64,000 nt of DNA from Isochrysis galbana (lineage: Eukaryota; Haptophyta; Isochrysidales; Isochrysidaceae): positions 1,290,253 to 1,354,252 of the forward strand of contig CM030937.1 of NCBI GenBank assembly GCA_018136815.1, read 5' to 3'. A model generated the notes under the pieces. That model had not been told where the DNA came from and ran no database searches. It saw only the letters and a program-made list of their open reading frames with translations. Every line of letters starts with the position of its first letter. Within the stretch, counting starts at the first letter, position 1. Made by a program: the position numbers and the translations under genes. Below are positions 1-11,145 of the stretch, one piece after another.

Positions 1-1998
1 CAATCCCAGAAGGTGGCGTTGATCGAAATGTTCACCGTTTTGAGGATCGCAAGCGGGAGAGACAGCAAAACATCTTTGATGCTATTCGGAGCGGGAGCCG
101 GCGATGGAGTGGCAAGCGGCACCAATGCTGCTGATGACGCGCCGTTTGCAATGGCCAGCCTGCGGAGATCAGCCATGAGCTCCGGCGTGATGCCCGACTT
201 CACCGCGTCACCCATGCGCTTCACGATTTCGTAGCCCTTGATGAACTCAAACGTGTCGCCCTCCAGCGAAGCGTTCTGCACTTTTAGTGCGCGGCCGCAA
301 TGCACGACCACCGTCAGCTCCAAGAGGAACAGCTTGAATTTCATCGGCGCGAGTAAGAAGTCCCGGAGCTTGGCAGCCGTCTTGTCGCAGAGGCCCTCCG
401 CAACCAGTTTGTCGGCCCATTTGAGTAGATTGCCATTGAGAGCGTTCGGCAAGATGGACAACTCCTGGACATCGTTCGCTGAGAACCATCGAGTTGCGCT
501 CTTCTTCTTGGGCATCACACCCGTAATGTCCTTAAAGTGAACGCACGCGTAATTGGATGTGCCAATCACAACGTTGTAGTGCATCATAAATTCTTCCACG
601 TGTGGCACCTGCAGAGCGGGAGATAGCATGGTGAGCACACAAGCAGCAGGACAATTGGTAGCAGCATGCATGCATATATATATATGCGTGCACATCAGCC
701 GCGTGCGGCGTGCGGCACACCTCTATTTTCTCGCCCACGTGCGAGCCGGTGTGCGGGAGACAACCGTTGTGGTCCGAGTAGGGGAAGGGACCTTGAAGAG
801 AATCACGGTACGATGCCAAGTTCGCGGAGGCACAGTCGCTCATCCACGAGAGCACCTTGGTGACAGAGATGTGCATGTGCGCGGAGATGGTGTCAATGAG
901 GCACGCCGAGATTTGGTTGGCAGTCATCGAGCCGCGCAAGAACATGACTCGAACCACGCGCAGTTGAAAGACGAAGCCCGGAAGACATGAGCGGAGCACG
1001 ATCGCAATTGATTCCCCGCAATGTGTGGTGCCGTCGTGGTACACTCCGACGAACTCGTCTTGGAACTCGGTGCGCAACGCAGCCTCCTCCTTGAGCTTGA
1101 GCGGGGCGAGAAGGCCACGAAGATGATTGGACGCCGTAAGCGAGACGCCGGCGCGGCGCTCGATATACGCGCGTAGCTTATCGCTCTTCTGCAAGGGAAT
1201 GCCAGCGCGGAGGAGCTCCTCTACCCACTCGGCGCGTGACACCTGGACATCAATCGGCATGCGCTGCTGACCTAGCACCATCGCGTCCTCTCCATGGCAC
1301 TCCTTGATCACGCCCTTATAGTCGTGAAGGGCAGCCTGGATTGCCTCTTTGTTCTTGTCCGAGGTTGTGTCCTTCTTCATGCCCTCCAGATGCTTGCTGA
1401 CCTTGGTGCAATGGCGCGTCACGGACTGCTTGCTCGAGCCCAAGTTGCATCGGCATACGCCGCACCACAGCTGTCCTGCTACGACCTTGAGAGAGTGGTC
1501 TGGCCACTCGGTGACACGCAGATGTATGGTATCTGCCGACACGTCATTCGAGCGTGCGCCGTTCTTCTTCTTCGAGACGCCTCGACCTTTGGTATTGACG
1601 CTCGAGAGCTTCTTGGGGTTCTGGACGACGTACTTTGAGAGCGACGCCTTGCGCACCTTGTTGATCTGTGCTCCGGCCGGGAGGTGCTTGTTGACGAAGG
1701 CGTCGAGGGTTGGCTGAGTGCTTGTCGTTGTCGTGCAGCTCGCCGTGTCGTCACACACTTCGTCTTCCTTTTGGTCGTTGTCCTCCTCTCCGGACTTGCT
1801 GCCATCGTTGTCCGAGTCCGAGTCGAGCTGCAGCAACATCTCAGCCCCTTCCGATGAGCTGCCAGCTCCTCCAGAACGCTCGCCGCCGGTGGCGTTCATC
1901 ATGCCAACGGCGGCAGGGTGCATCCGTGCTTGGAGCTCATCCATGGTGATGAGCCCAGCAGCATGCAATGCCAGTAGCGCCTCAAGCCTGTCGGCCAT
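1..1998 (-). CDS. hAT-like transposase, partial (runs off the left edge)
   Basis: Two exons are visible, 721-1998 and 1-608, separated by a 112-nt GT..AG intron (609-720). The second exon has no Met start but reads openly to the window edge. I placed the start at MADRLEALLALHAAG (1998), because the open frame further upstream is G-rich low-complexity sequence. The order is: an acidic, Ser-rich N-terminus; a BED-like zinc segment (CGVCRCNLGSSKQSVTRH); the first RNase H strand with its Asp (VYHDGTTHCGES); the second Asp block (WMSDCASANL); and HTGSHVGE. After the intron comes KKKSATRWFSANDV, matching the TRW motif of the other hAT transposases here. The catalytic Glu would lie outside the window. 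In hAT elements this protein performs cut-and-paste DNA transposition. It is a diverged subfamily relative to the copies at 11146 and 61805. I see no break in the visible part, so it may be intact. Confidence 0.8.
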
Positions 1999-2922
1999 GA
2001 AAAAGGAAAAACGGTGCGTGCGACGCGGGATGCGGGGGCGGGGGGGAGGGGGGGAGGGGGAGGGGGAAGGGGGGGCGGGAACGTACCATAAATAGCTTTT
2101 CATAAATAAGGCCCGAGCTTTATCGAGCTTTGGTGCCATTCTAATTCCGACCATAGATTGGACAAGCTTTCCGGCAAGCTTTGGTGTACATGTCAACCAT
2201 CTCTCCAAACAAGCTTTCTGAGATTTTGGACCATCTTTCTGTAAGGGGTTACTTAAGCCCAGTACGGAGCTAGTGGAGCTAGCCACCAAGCTGGGGATCG
2301 TTCACGCCGTCGAGGAGATCAAGGAGCCAGACAAACAAAGCACTTGAAGCTTTGGCACGCCATTCAAAACTGACACTAGAGACACTAGGACCCCGACTTA
2401 AATACAACGGATAAGACGTAGACGGATGGACACACAAGGCAATACCGACAAACTCAAAAGGCCTGCCCGAACCCCACATTCCGAACCAGGCCTCAGGTAG
2501 TGTACCGAGGCCGGACCCCGGAAACCGAAGAAAAAGGAAAGAAGGGGGGCAGGGGAAGAGGTGGAGGGAGGGAAGTTAAGGGCGATGTAGATAGCAAAGG
2601 CATAGGTGTGACCCATAGCTAGTAGGCGAGTAGCCCTGAATCTTCAGAAGTTTTTTTTTTCAATTGTGTAGAGGATGTAGAGAGAGACACAAGGAAGCAC
2701 ATGGACCGAGAGGAATACGGAAACGCCCAACGGAACCAAACTAAGAACGACTATGAACGAGATAGGATTAAAGGACGCATACAATCTAGTAAACGGTAAC
2801 ATCAAAGGGGGTTTTACCGTTTTACCCGACTTTCGGGGACCGTTCACACGAGAATCGACAGGATTTACTCCCCCATCGCATGCTCAAACATCAACTGGCA
2901 GACAATCGGCCCGCACCCGGCA
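1999..2922. other. Intergenic, with AAGCTTT-type subterminal repeats
   Basis: No gene is supported here. A G-rich tract (about 2035-2085) lies directly upstream of the transposase start. Between about 2090 and 2360 the heptamer (A/G)AGCTTT recurs at least seven times, for example AAGCTTTCCGG and AAGCTTTGGTG. Clustered short repeats like this are typical subterminal binding sites of hAT elements, so this is probably the 5' end of the element whose transposase starts at 1998. I could not place a terminal inverted repeat or target duplication. Confidence 0.4.
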
Positions 2923-3694
2923 CTATTCACGGGGAAAGGCGCCTCGGACCGGTCGGTGGATCTTCGACGGGTCCAGGTCCTCCCACTTCCACTTGCTTTT
3001 CTCCTTCTTCTCCTTTCCCGCCCCAGTCTTCGAGGTGCGACTTGTCGCTGCGCCTTGATGAGCTCCACCGCCACCAATGCTGCCGAGCGTTGCAGCGACA
3101 ACGGCTTCACTGACGGGCACTTTCTTCCTGAGCACCTGCACCAACTCATCGCGGAGCTCGGCAACCTTCTTGTTCTGCTGAGCCCTCTGGCCCCTCACCT
3201 TCAGGTGTCAGGTGGTGCAGGACCTCGCCCTTCTTCAAGGTCTTGACGTGCTCCTCGCGAAGGAGAGAGAGCTCGCGGATGCTCACGGTCACAGTTTCAA
3301 CGGACGCGCCGGCGACGCCCCCCTGAGGACACTCCCCGGCCGAGGGGACGTTCTCTGCATTGGTCTCTTTGTCCTCCTCCCTCTCCTCCTCCTCCTCTTC
3401 TTCCATCTCGTCGCCCTCCTCCCCCTCCTTGTCGGAAGCGTAGTCCTCCTCCTCGACCATGTCCTCGGCCTGGATGAGGAGGTCGCAGTTGTTGTCGTCG
3501 TCCGATGGAAGCCCACCTTCGGGCTCCTCGGCGAAGCAGTCCTCCTCCTCCACCTCCATGGACGGGTCCTCTGCCCACGCGGTGGCCTCTAGCCAAAGCG
3601 CCCGCGCCTGCGCGGCGCCGTGTGACGGGGGAACAACAACACACGGGGAAAAGGTGGACCGTTTTGCGACGTGGTAAACGACCTCTAACACCAC
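2923..3694 (-). pseudogene. piggyBac-like transposase N-terminal remnant, frameshifted
   Basis: The reading frame from 3694 to about 3215 encodes a strongly acidic region (runs of Glu around DYASDKEGEEGDEMEEEE) and then TLKKGEVLHHL. The next frame, to 2923, continues as KVRGQRAQQNKKVAELRDEL and ends in KWKWEDLDPSKIHRP. The two frames join if one copy of a perfect 7-bp tandem duplication (CACCTGA twice, 3201-3214) is removed. KVAELRDELVQVL resembles a SAP-type helix pair. The position next to a TTAA-bounded terminus at 3947, in the correct orientation, suggests the N-terminal part of a piggyBac-like transposase. The catalytic DDE domain is absent. The family call is inferred from context; the coding character and the duplication are seen directly. 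Confidence 0.45.
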
Positions 3695-3947
3695 ACTTTC
3701 TCACATAAAAACTATGTTTATTTGCTAAAGTGAAGCATGCAAATGGCTGCTTCGCCTCTGGACCTATTTTCACCATAATTACGTACTAGAACATCGACAT
3801 ACTACGTGGTATATGTGTGGGAATATGGGGAAGGATGTCCCTGAGGGTCCCCCAGCACCCCATGGCCACCCGTCAAGGCACTGGCAAGCAATTACTAAAT
3901 ATATAGTTTGAAGCAGCCATTTGCATGCTCCGGCGGTAAAGAGTTAA
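3695..3947. mobile_element. piggyBac-like element terminus
   Basis: Reading inward from TTAA at 3944-3947 on the minus strand gives CTCTTTACCGCCGGAGCATG, which resembles the start of piggyBac-family ends inserted at TTAA. A subterminal inverted repeat (GAAGCAGCCATTTGCATGC) occurs at 3910-3928 and, inverted, near 3732-3753. A related end at 14277-14280 shares the terminal pattern CTCYTTACYGCCG and the internal block GAAGGATGTCCCTGAG (near 3833 and 14164). The matching opposite terminus was not found. Confidence 0.5.
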
Positions 3948-4047
3948 AGTACTACTCTACTCTAGATCGAGGACGAGGGAGCATTTGAGTCGCCTCCCGC
4001 CCGTAAGTCGCTCACGTCCATTGCGCTTATCACTTACTCACAGGGCA

Positions 4048-4605
4048 ATGCGGCTTACTGGAGGCACCACTTTGGCCGATAAGCGCGCTCGCGCTTCTCG
4101 ATTTGCTCATGAAGCACGCAACCCCCCGCCCGTGCCGAAAAAGCAACTTGCGTGGGCGGGTGGCAAGATCGAAACATCTGACAGGGACGCAGCGTTGCAG
4201 AAGCTCATTCAACGGAAGATGAAGTCCGGCATTGCTCTTACAGAAGATCAGCGACGGGCGATGGAAGAACTGCAGCAACGGAAGGAGCACAATTCTGTAG
4301 GCTCTCATGGCACAACGGGAGCAGCTCTGCGTGGGCGCTCTTGTTCCTCTGCCAATTTACTGCAGCCGGATGTTTGCACAAGAAAGCCCCTGGTCAAAGT
4401 TACCGACGACTTCGGAGGGGAGCGAACAGTACTACGGAACCCGTCCCAACCTGCGGCGGTACGCAAGCTTGAAAGAAAAATCCGTGAGTGTGAAGAGCTT
4501 GAGCGGCGCGCTGCCCAAGGAATGACACTTGAGGCGAACCAAAGCATGAAGTTGAGTAGGAAGGGTGAGTGGATGCAGCAGCTCAATCACGAGATGCAAG
4601 CATGA
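4048..4605 (+). CDS. Hypothetical helical protein, 185 aa
   Basis: The start MRLTGGTTLADKRARASRF was chosen because the upstream open frame crosses a possible 41-nt 5' intron (GTAAGT at 4003, CACAG ending 4043). The N-terminal third is basic with a KQLAWAGGKIE segment. Two similar charged helix pairs follow: RDAALQKLIQRKMKSGIALT..DQRRAMEEL and LERKIRECEELERRAAQGMT..ANQSMKLSRKGEWMQQL. The pattern 'basic helix - G-x-x-L/T - x-x-Q - basic helix' resembles the C-terminal helices of PYM and eIF2A, which bind ribosomes or RNA, but this is only a resemblance and I do not assign a function. The ORF is uninterrupted, has host-like GC-rich codon use and begins about 100 bp from a piggyBac-like terminus. 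Confidence 0.6.
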   Translation: MRLTGGTTLADKRARASRFAHEARNPPPVPKKQLAWAGGKIETSDRDAALQKLIQRKMKSGIALTEDQRRAMEELQQRKEHNSVGSHGTTGAALRGRSCSSANLLQPDVCTRKPLVKVTDDFGGERTVLRNPSQPAAVRKLERKIRECEELERRAAQGMTLEANQSMKLSRKGEWMQQLNHEMQA

Positions 4606-6431
4606 GGCGTCACAGCAGAGGGAGTGAGCGCTACTTGCAAAGCTGGGAATGAGATGTCCATCGCGCTCGCACGCTGCTTGACCTCCTCATTGCGTGTACG
4701 GACGAGACACAGTTTTACAGAAGCACCCTCCAGGAGTTGCCTAGTCCATCCCAAATCGAAAGTGATGTTCCCCCGTCTCAAACACTTTTATTCACCCATG
4801 TCAGCAGCCTGTTTCCAAAGAGCGCGAGTCGTGGTGGGGTCCTTGTCCTGTTTGAAGGTGGCGCCCGGTAGAAGTGCGGGCGGTATGGTGCAAGGGCGGG
4901 GCGCGCCAATGGTCAGGCTCCCCGAGCCCCCATGCTACCTTGCGGCCGCTGGAGGCGCTTTGGAGGGCGGTGCGGCTGGTGAAGGATCATTCGGGTGTAT
5001 CCTTCCCGCCCGCGCTCGCGCAAAGTCGGCCGTCCCGCGCACGCATCCAGCTGGAGTGGGGTGGCTGACGAGCGCTGCGGCTGGGTCGTCTGGGGTGCGC
5101 AGGAGGGTCTGGGGTCGAATGGTTCATGGTTCGGCGCGCGGGAACCGAAGAGACGTGCGGGCTTTTCCCAGAGCCGGCGATTGGGCCCGCTTTTTCCCGG
5201 GGGGTGGCCGCCCGCGCGCCTCCTGCCGCACCCATTGACACTCCCCCCCCTGGGCTGGACGCCTGGTCACCAGGACCTCCCCCCTGCGCGAGGTGGGGGG
5301 GGAGGGGGCAGCGCGCCTCTCGCCTCTCGGTCAGGGCGAAAAACCAGGACGGACCCCCCTCGCATTCCTCATTCCTAGCGGGCGCCACCGTAAGCGAGCC
5401 TCAAAAACCGCTTGACCAACATCACGGTGGGCGGCGGTAGCGCTCCCCAGGTCCTTACGTCCACATTAGCGCTGAGCCCATCAATGATATTTTATATTAT
5501 CTTGGATCTTGGATAGCTCCGTGCATCCGCGCACGCATCCGCGCGGCACCAACGAATGATCGTTAAGATGGTAGGGTCATGGAGCGCGCACGTCGCTTCT
5601 CTCCCCTCTCGCCGTCTAGGCCGCCAGCGCGGACGATATGTCCATGGACATATGGACATGGACATGGACACTATGCCACTTAGAGCTAGAGCTAGAGCAA
5701 CCGAAACTCGAAACTCGAGCAACTCCCCCCTCTCCCTCTCCCTCTCACCTCTCACGCGAAGATAAAGGTGAAGGTGCAACCTGAGGTTCATTTTTTTCAC
5801 CCCCACCTCCCCATTTTGGTATAAAAAATCTAGCAGCACCCACAATTTGGGGGGTCGAAGGGCAACTCGAACATCGAACTCGCCACCCCGCATTCCCCAT
5901 TTCCATTTTACCTTTTACGCCATACCACTTTAGGTTTTAGGGAGTAGGGACTCCTCCCTTTGTGGGCGTTGGTCCGCTGAGAGGGTGCAACTTCTGTGGA
6001 GGGTCGAAGGCGACGGGCAACTAGGCAACTTGCCCCCCGTCCCTTATTTTAGGGGCTCCTCCCCGCTGCCTTGACCTCGAAAGGTCGATGAAGGAGCAAA
6101 CAGATGGATGACGAGGCGCCTTGAATCTTCAGGCTCTCTTTTCCCCCCTTGTCCGCGCGGCCAGCATACTGTATGCCCACCGCAGGATATGCCATGGCGC
6201 ATGCGTCGGATAGTGGCCTATACGACACCCCCATAGTCGCTCTCCGATGAAGGTTGCCCAATGTGGGTCAGTCTACCCACTCCGCCTTTTGCCTTGCAAT
6301 GTCCCTACCACGCAGACTCTCTTCATGACAGCCCAAGACGAACGCCGCACAGGACCATCAGCAAATCACCCGACTTAACCTCTACGTGGACCCTCATTTG
6401 CAACAAATCTAGCATGCTTGGAGCGAGGGCA
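4606..6431. other. Intergenic, short tandem motifs
   Basis: No convincing gene. The part at 4870-5400 is very GC-rich with long G and C runs. Around 5635-5720 are short tandem motifs (ATGGACAT several times, GAGCTA and CGAAACT repeats). A segment at about 5560-5589 (TAGGGTCATGGAGCGCGC) recurs at about 60693-60723, so it is probably part of a dispersed repeat. The remainder to 6431 shows nothing I can name. Confidence 0.4.
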
Positions 6432-8125
6432 TTATGAGCGCCGATCGACGAGGCCAACGTTCAGCGAGGTGGCATTGCCATACATCATCGGATCCTCCTC
6501 ATCAACTCCGCGACGCTTTGCGTACGGAGATCGAGAGCCGGTGGCGATGTCCAGCTCTGGATTGCGAGAGATGAGTGGCGATCGAGCAAGCGCAGGGGTT
6601 GACATGGGCGAGGACGAACCAATAAGCATGATTCCCTCCAACCCAGGCAACGAAATGGAGCCATTGTAGACAGCAGTGCCAAACAACGTCACGGTCAGAC
6701 CGAACTGGCGGGGTGGGGTGGAGTGGTCAGTAGGTGGGATAATAAAAAGACCGCAGGGTGGATCACACGGCCACTCCAACGCCGTAGATAGACATCCCGG
6801 CTAGATGTGTTTGCCAGCCATGGTCTTGTGCTCGTGTGCAGCGATACGTCACAAAATACGCCAGCGCTCTCATTTATGTCAGGGCCTCTAGCAAGCGTAC
6901 CAGTTGGAGCCACGAACCTAAGTTCCATGGCTCACCATACTGACCATCGCTGACGTAGTAGTACAGTGTGAGCTGCGCAACCCAGATAGCAACGGGACGG
7001 ATGTTATCCAGCACCGCATGCCAGAAAGCCGACATCAAGTATGTTACCAGAACCTGAAGTCCGAGCAGTAGCGTGAATCAATGCTGAAACAGGCGTAGGT
7101 ATATCAATACGTAAGCCTTTCAAGATGATACCATCCTCTAACGCAGCCAGAGGTGCGAGAAAAGCGCGAGATGAGGACCCGGAGCAAACATGGGCGCAAG
7201 CGACATGGAGGCTCATCAAGAAATGGAGACTCACCGAGAAGGCATTGAGGACGAAAACTGTCAAACCGTACCCAACGGAAAGCATCACGAGAAACCGGGA
7301 ATTGCTCAATTGGGTGAGTGTGTTGAGCGGCGACTCAATAGAACCATGATCTTCCCCGGGCAGCCAGTAGAAGAGCGGATAGAGGATGCAGGTGGAGAGC
7401 AGCGTGCAAAATACACCCTCGAGGCCGATAAGCATCCACGGAGGAGCCGCGATGTCGAGTGAGAGGACCTTCTCCTCGTACGTGTATTGCAATGACTGAA
7501 CAAACGTGCCCAAGAGCGTGAGCGTCACGCCTGTTGTGGATTGATAGACAGCCTCTCGCCCCTCAGAAATGGACAGCCCGGTCTTGGAGGACAGACCGAC
7601 CAGAACAACGCCGCATGCGATTGTGAAGACGCCGACCCACATGTTGGGGCGTAGGGCATCATACAAGAAGAAGTTTTTCATCAGTGCGACAAAGACGACA
7701 CCTGCGCCTCGCAGCAGCATCCACACCGATGCATTGATGTACATGAGCCCGAGGATCATAAGCAGGGTGGAGATGAGATCAAAGACAGCAGGGACCATCA
7801 ACGGCAGGAACTGCAGCAGGTTGTTCTGCCTCGCTTGGTCATGCAAAACCTGCTGGAGCTCTGCGCTCTTACCGCGTGCCATGCGCCTGCGGCGTGCCTC
7901 TGATATGGAGTGAATCGGTAGGGCGAAGGACATGGCGAGGAACATGATCCAGGTCTGGAAGAGCACCGGCCTGAAGGGCTCTTCCTCGTGCGAGAGGCCT
8001 ATCGCATGCGTCTGGAAGAGCGTCTTGGAGAGGACAGTGCACGTGGTGCCCGCGAGGAGCCCCACGAGGAAGACGACGGTGGAGCGGAGACTGCACCCAT
8101 CTTCGAGCTCGTCATCGTCGTCCAT
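6432..8125 (-). CDS. SLC35F6-like drug/metabolite transporter
   Basis: A multipass membrane protein of the DMT/EamA superfamily closest to the SLC35F6 group. Its substrate cannot be read from sequence. Exons are 7235-8125, 6901-7053 and 6432-6704, all joined in phase 0 at GT..AG sites, giving 438 aa. An acidic MDDDDELEDG start precedes helix 1 (VVFLVGLLAGTTCTVLSKTL). Helices follow at LMVPAVFDLISTLLMILGLM, WVGVFTIACGVVLVGLSS and around YEEKVLSLDIAAPPWMLIG, the family's conserved loop. Exon 2 supplies VLDNIRPVAIWVAQLTLYYY and ends SWLQL; exon 3 continues FGLTVTLFGTAVYNGS, matching the usual last helix. A cytosolic Ser/Pro-rich tail of about 75 aa follows. The exon joins recover family-typical text across each boundary, which supports them. 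The promoter side is extremely G-rich (8305-8355). Confidence 0.8.
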
Positions 8126-9890
8126 TGTGTGAGAAGCTGCGGCGCGTGGGGCGGTGGGTGCGCCCGGCTGGCTGAGGCTGGCTCGAGCGCCGTCCCCGAG
8201 CTTTCCCCCTTTGCGCCCTCCGCCCTGCCTCTCTCTCCCGCCTCTCGCGCCGCGCCGCGCGGCGAGACGAGACCCGAGGGAAGGCGCGCGCAGGAGAGGC
8301 GAGGAGGTGGGGGGGGGGGGGGGGGGCGCCGGGGGGGGGAGGGGGGGGGGGGAGGGAAGGAGGGAGGGAGGCGCGCCCCCTGCGAGTAGGAGAGTACCAG
8401 CCTACAGGAGAGATGAGAAATGGACAAATGAACCAATGAGCCCCCACCCACCCACCCCATCCCGGTCATTCTCGTCTCAAGATAGTTCTGTAAAGGTTTT
8501 CTAGTAAACGGCCCAGTTGTTCCTTGTTCTCGGGTTCGGTGTGCGTCGTGGTTCGCTGCGTCGCTGCGTCGCTGCACTCTGGCAGTCTTAGGGCGGAGCG
8601 TGTTCTCCTGCGTGAGGAGGCGCTCGGTGACGGCGGCGTGCAGGAAGAAGACGTGCGACCGAGAGCCGCAGATGGCGAGGAGGTCCTCGACGTTGCCGAG
8701 CACAGCGTCGGTGCAAGTGCAGGCGTCGACCATGTCGTCGAGTCGTCGACAGTGTTGGGGCAACAGCGCGCCAGCTTGCACCGATTTGGAGCTATCGCTG
8801 GCGCTAGTAGCTGTAGCTGGTGCCAGCTATCGGTCGTCTGCCAGCTGGCGCCAGATCTTTGGTGCGAAGGGCTAATCGCTGCTAATCATGTGCCAGCTAG
8901 CGCCAGCTCTGGAGGGCAGAGGGTGGAGGGTGGCAATAACAGTATGGAAATAAATACTCCGCGTCCGGACCGGAACACATCCCTTACCAACTTACCAAGA
9001 CATCAAGACATCCATGACCCCTTTACCGGGAAACCGCCACGAGATATAGCCGCGGTCACCTAGTGGCACAGGAGGAGGGAGAGAACCGAACCGCGAACCG
9101 CTAGGGGCTGGAGCACCCCGCCCAACCCTAGTACCCCCACACCCCCACGACCCGGGCCCCTACGTACTACGTAGCGCACAAGGGACAAGGGGAGGAGCCG
9201 CAAGGCAAGTTGAGGGGGAAAAGTTTAGGTGGCTAGGGCGCGGCTGCACGGTAGAGTGTAGAGTCCCAAAACCACGTGCGGGGTGTGACTATTGATTGAC
9301 TATTAAAAGATTTTCTAGTACCGAAGTCCGTCCTACATTGTTGGTTGTCGGACAGGGACTGGGACTGGTCCTACAAAACTACAAAGCCAAAGCGCAAAGC
9401 GCCAAAGCCAGGTACCTTTATCCTTTATCCCCTAGGAGGCGCTTCAATAATATACCAATGCGGCCAAATATCAAATAAATTTGTATTTGGCCTCCGGCCA
9501 AATACCAAATACGGTCAATGTGTAAATCTGCACATTTCCCATTTCCCATCTACATCTACATCTACATCTAGGCTACCCCTAACCCCTAATAAAAACCCAC
9601 ACCCTATCCCTATCCCTATCCCTTGTTACGGATGCCCCTCCGTCCTCTCCTACGTTTACTTTCTAAGTCCTGCGAGATCTCCTCTCACCTCTCTCTTCAC
9701 GTGAGGAGAGGCGACGGGCCTCCTCTCTTCTTTCCTTTTCTTTCCTCTCTTTCTCCCATGCTCAACCCCCTTTCTTCGCGTATCCCGTTACGTTAGTTAT
9801 CTACGTGTTACTGTGAATGTGCGTGTGATAGTGGTGTGGGAGAATTATAAGAGGAATTTTATCCGGTTCTGTTCTGGAGAGAGCGCGAGC
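8126..9890. other. Intergenic, poly-G tracts, GCCAGC repeats and a hairpin
   Basis: Poly-G and poly-A/G tracts fill about 8300-8375. A coding-like stretch at 8585-8781 on the minus strand is listed separately. At about 8790-8915 the motif GCCAGCT and its complement recur many times (for example CCAGCTGGCGCCAG). At 9484-9506 a perfect stem GTATTTGGCC-TCC-GGCCAAATAC is present. Around 9550-9630 are short tandem runs (CATCTA, CCCTAT). The CCCTAT run is only three to four units and is not telomeric. No gene is supported. Confidence 0.45.
8585..8781 (-). pseudogene. Coding-like fragment, unidentified
   Basis: The minus-strand frame here reads with coding-like composition (DDMVDACTCTDAVLGNVEDL, then LLAICGSRSHVFFLHAA and VTERLLTQEN) before turning into low-complexity sequence that runs into the 5' region of the SLC35F6-like gene. 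It could be a relic exon or part of an unrecognised short gene. I do not recognise a family. The call rests only on amino-acid composition and the absence of stops. Confidence 0.25.
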
Positions 9891-9891
9891 G

Positions 9892-10480
9892 ATGGCGTCG
9901 CTCTCTCTCCTTTCGGCCGCCCTGGTCACCATGATGGTGCCAGGGCGATATGGAGCTGCTGCACGGGATGGGATGGGCCCCTCCAGGCCCATCCCAGTGG
10001 ATCGCGCCCGCCTGTCGTGTCTGCGCGCGCTCGTTGAGCCGCTGCAGCCGAAAACCCTCCCCTCCTCGCTCAGCCGTATGGCTGCAGCGATGGAACAAGG
10101 AGTGTGGGGCCTGTTTGGAGGGGCCCATGCCCCCCCCCATGGCCCCATTGGGTCACTCCCACTTGGGTCTGCCCCCTTCACCGGCCTCGCTGCCAATTCT
10201 CCTCGCTCGCGCGTGCTCGTTGAGCCGCTGCGGCCGGAACCCCCCCCCTTCTCACCAGATCGTATGTTCGACCGGATGAAGTGGGGTGTGGGGGGGCCAT
10301 GTGAGGCCACTCATAGTGGCTCACATGACCCCATTGGGCCACTCCCATTTGGGTCTGACCCCACCGCCCTTTTGCTCGCAGCTCGCGACTGTTTTTCGCG
10401 CTCGATCCGACCATCTGGGCGACTCTCTATGCGATCCGACTCGTCCCACTCGCTTTCCATCATACCTCCCCACTCCTCAT
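9892..10480. repeat. Diverged ~187-bp tandem repeat with internal hairpins
   Basis: Two adjacent units start near 10030 and 10217, each with CTCGTTGAGCCGCTGC(A/G)GCCG, and later share CCCCATTGGG(T/C)CACTCCCA. Each unit has a short inverted repeat just before the CCCCATTGGG block (GGGGCCCATG..CATGGCCCC, then GAGGCCACT..AGTGGCTC). A related hairpin, GATGGGCC..GGCCCATC, occurs near 9972. The long open frame across it (9892-10668) looks non-coding: its peptide mirrors the repeat. Confidence 0.55.
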
Positions 10481-10514
10481 GGGTTGATGAGGGCTTCTTC
10501 CCCTTTGCTCGTAC

Positions 10515-11046
10515 TACCGTCGGTTCATCAAGGGCTTCGCGCACGTCGCGGCCCCTCTCACCGACCTTACTCGTACGGGCGTCGATGTGGCTACCGTCTC
10601 TCAGTCACCTGAGTGTCAGACAGCGATCCGCCGCCTCATCGACCTCATCACGTCCGCACCAGTGTTAGCTGCACCTCGTCACGACAAGGAGTTCATCGTC
10701 AAAACGGACGCGGCCAGCACCCTGGGTATCGGTGGCATTCTATCGCAAGTTGACGATCATGGGCATGAGCATGTAGTCGCGTATTACGGTCGCCGCCTTA
10801 CCGCCGCGGAGCGTCACTGGACCACCACCGAAGTGGAGCTTCTCGCTGCCCTGGAAAGTATTCGTACTTGGAGACCGTACCTTTGGGGCCGGCACTTCCG
10901 CCTCGTCATTGATCACCAAGCTCTCCGTTGGTTGCACACCATGAAGGACACCGTCCAGGGTGGGCCGGCGTCGCGCCTGATGCGATGGGCGCTCAAGTTG
11001 TCTGAGTACCGCTTCACCGTCTGCCGCGCCGGCCGCCGATTCTACA
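10515..11046 (+). pseudogene. Ty3/gypsy-type reverse transcriptase/RNase H remnant
   Basis: The frame reads YYRRFIKGFAHVAAPLTDL, the conserved end of the RT thumb region, then VKTDAASTLGIGGILSQ with the first RNase H Asp, HVVAYYGRRLTAAERHW, TTEVELLAALESIRTWRPYL with the Glu, and LVIDHQALRWLHTM with the next Asp. It then loses the expected HxADALSR ending and runs out around CRAGRRFYTLSSG. The upstream RT, protease and gag, the downstream integrase and LTRs were not found. It is therefore a truncated retrotransposon relic lying directly upstream of a hAT transposase on the same strand. Confidence 0.8.
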
Positions 11047-11145
11047 CCTTATCGTCCGGACGGGTGTGGTACTTCCTGTCTCTTCGATCGTCGCGCACTA
11101 TTCTTATAGTTCGTCGTTCGTCGTTCGTCGTTCGTTCGTCGCAAG

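Noticed and set aside
9600-9632. Telomere-like CCCTAT repeats
   Set aside because: Only three to four units, not the CCCTAA sequence, and internal to the window.
9892-10668. 258-aa open frame on the plus strand
   Set aside because: It covers the diverged tandem repeat and an out-of-frame part of the gypsy relic; no domain and repeat-derived composition.
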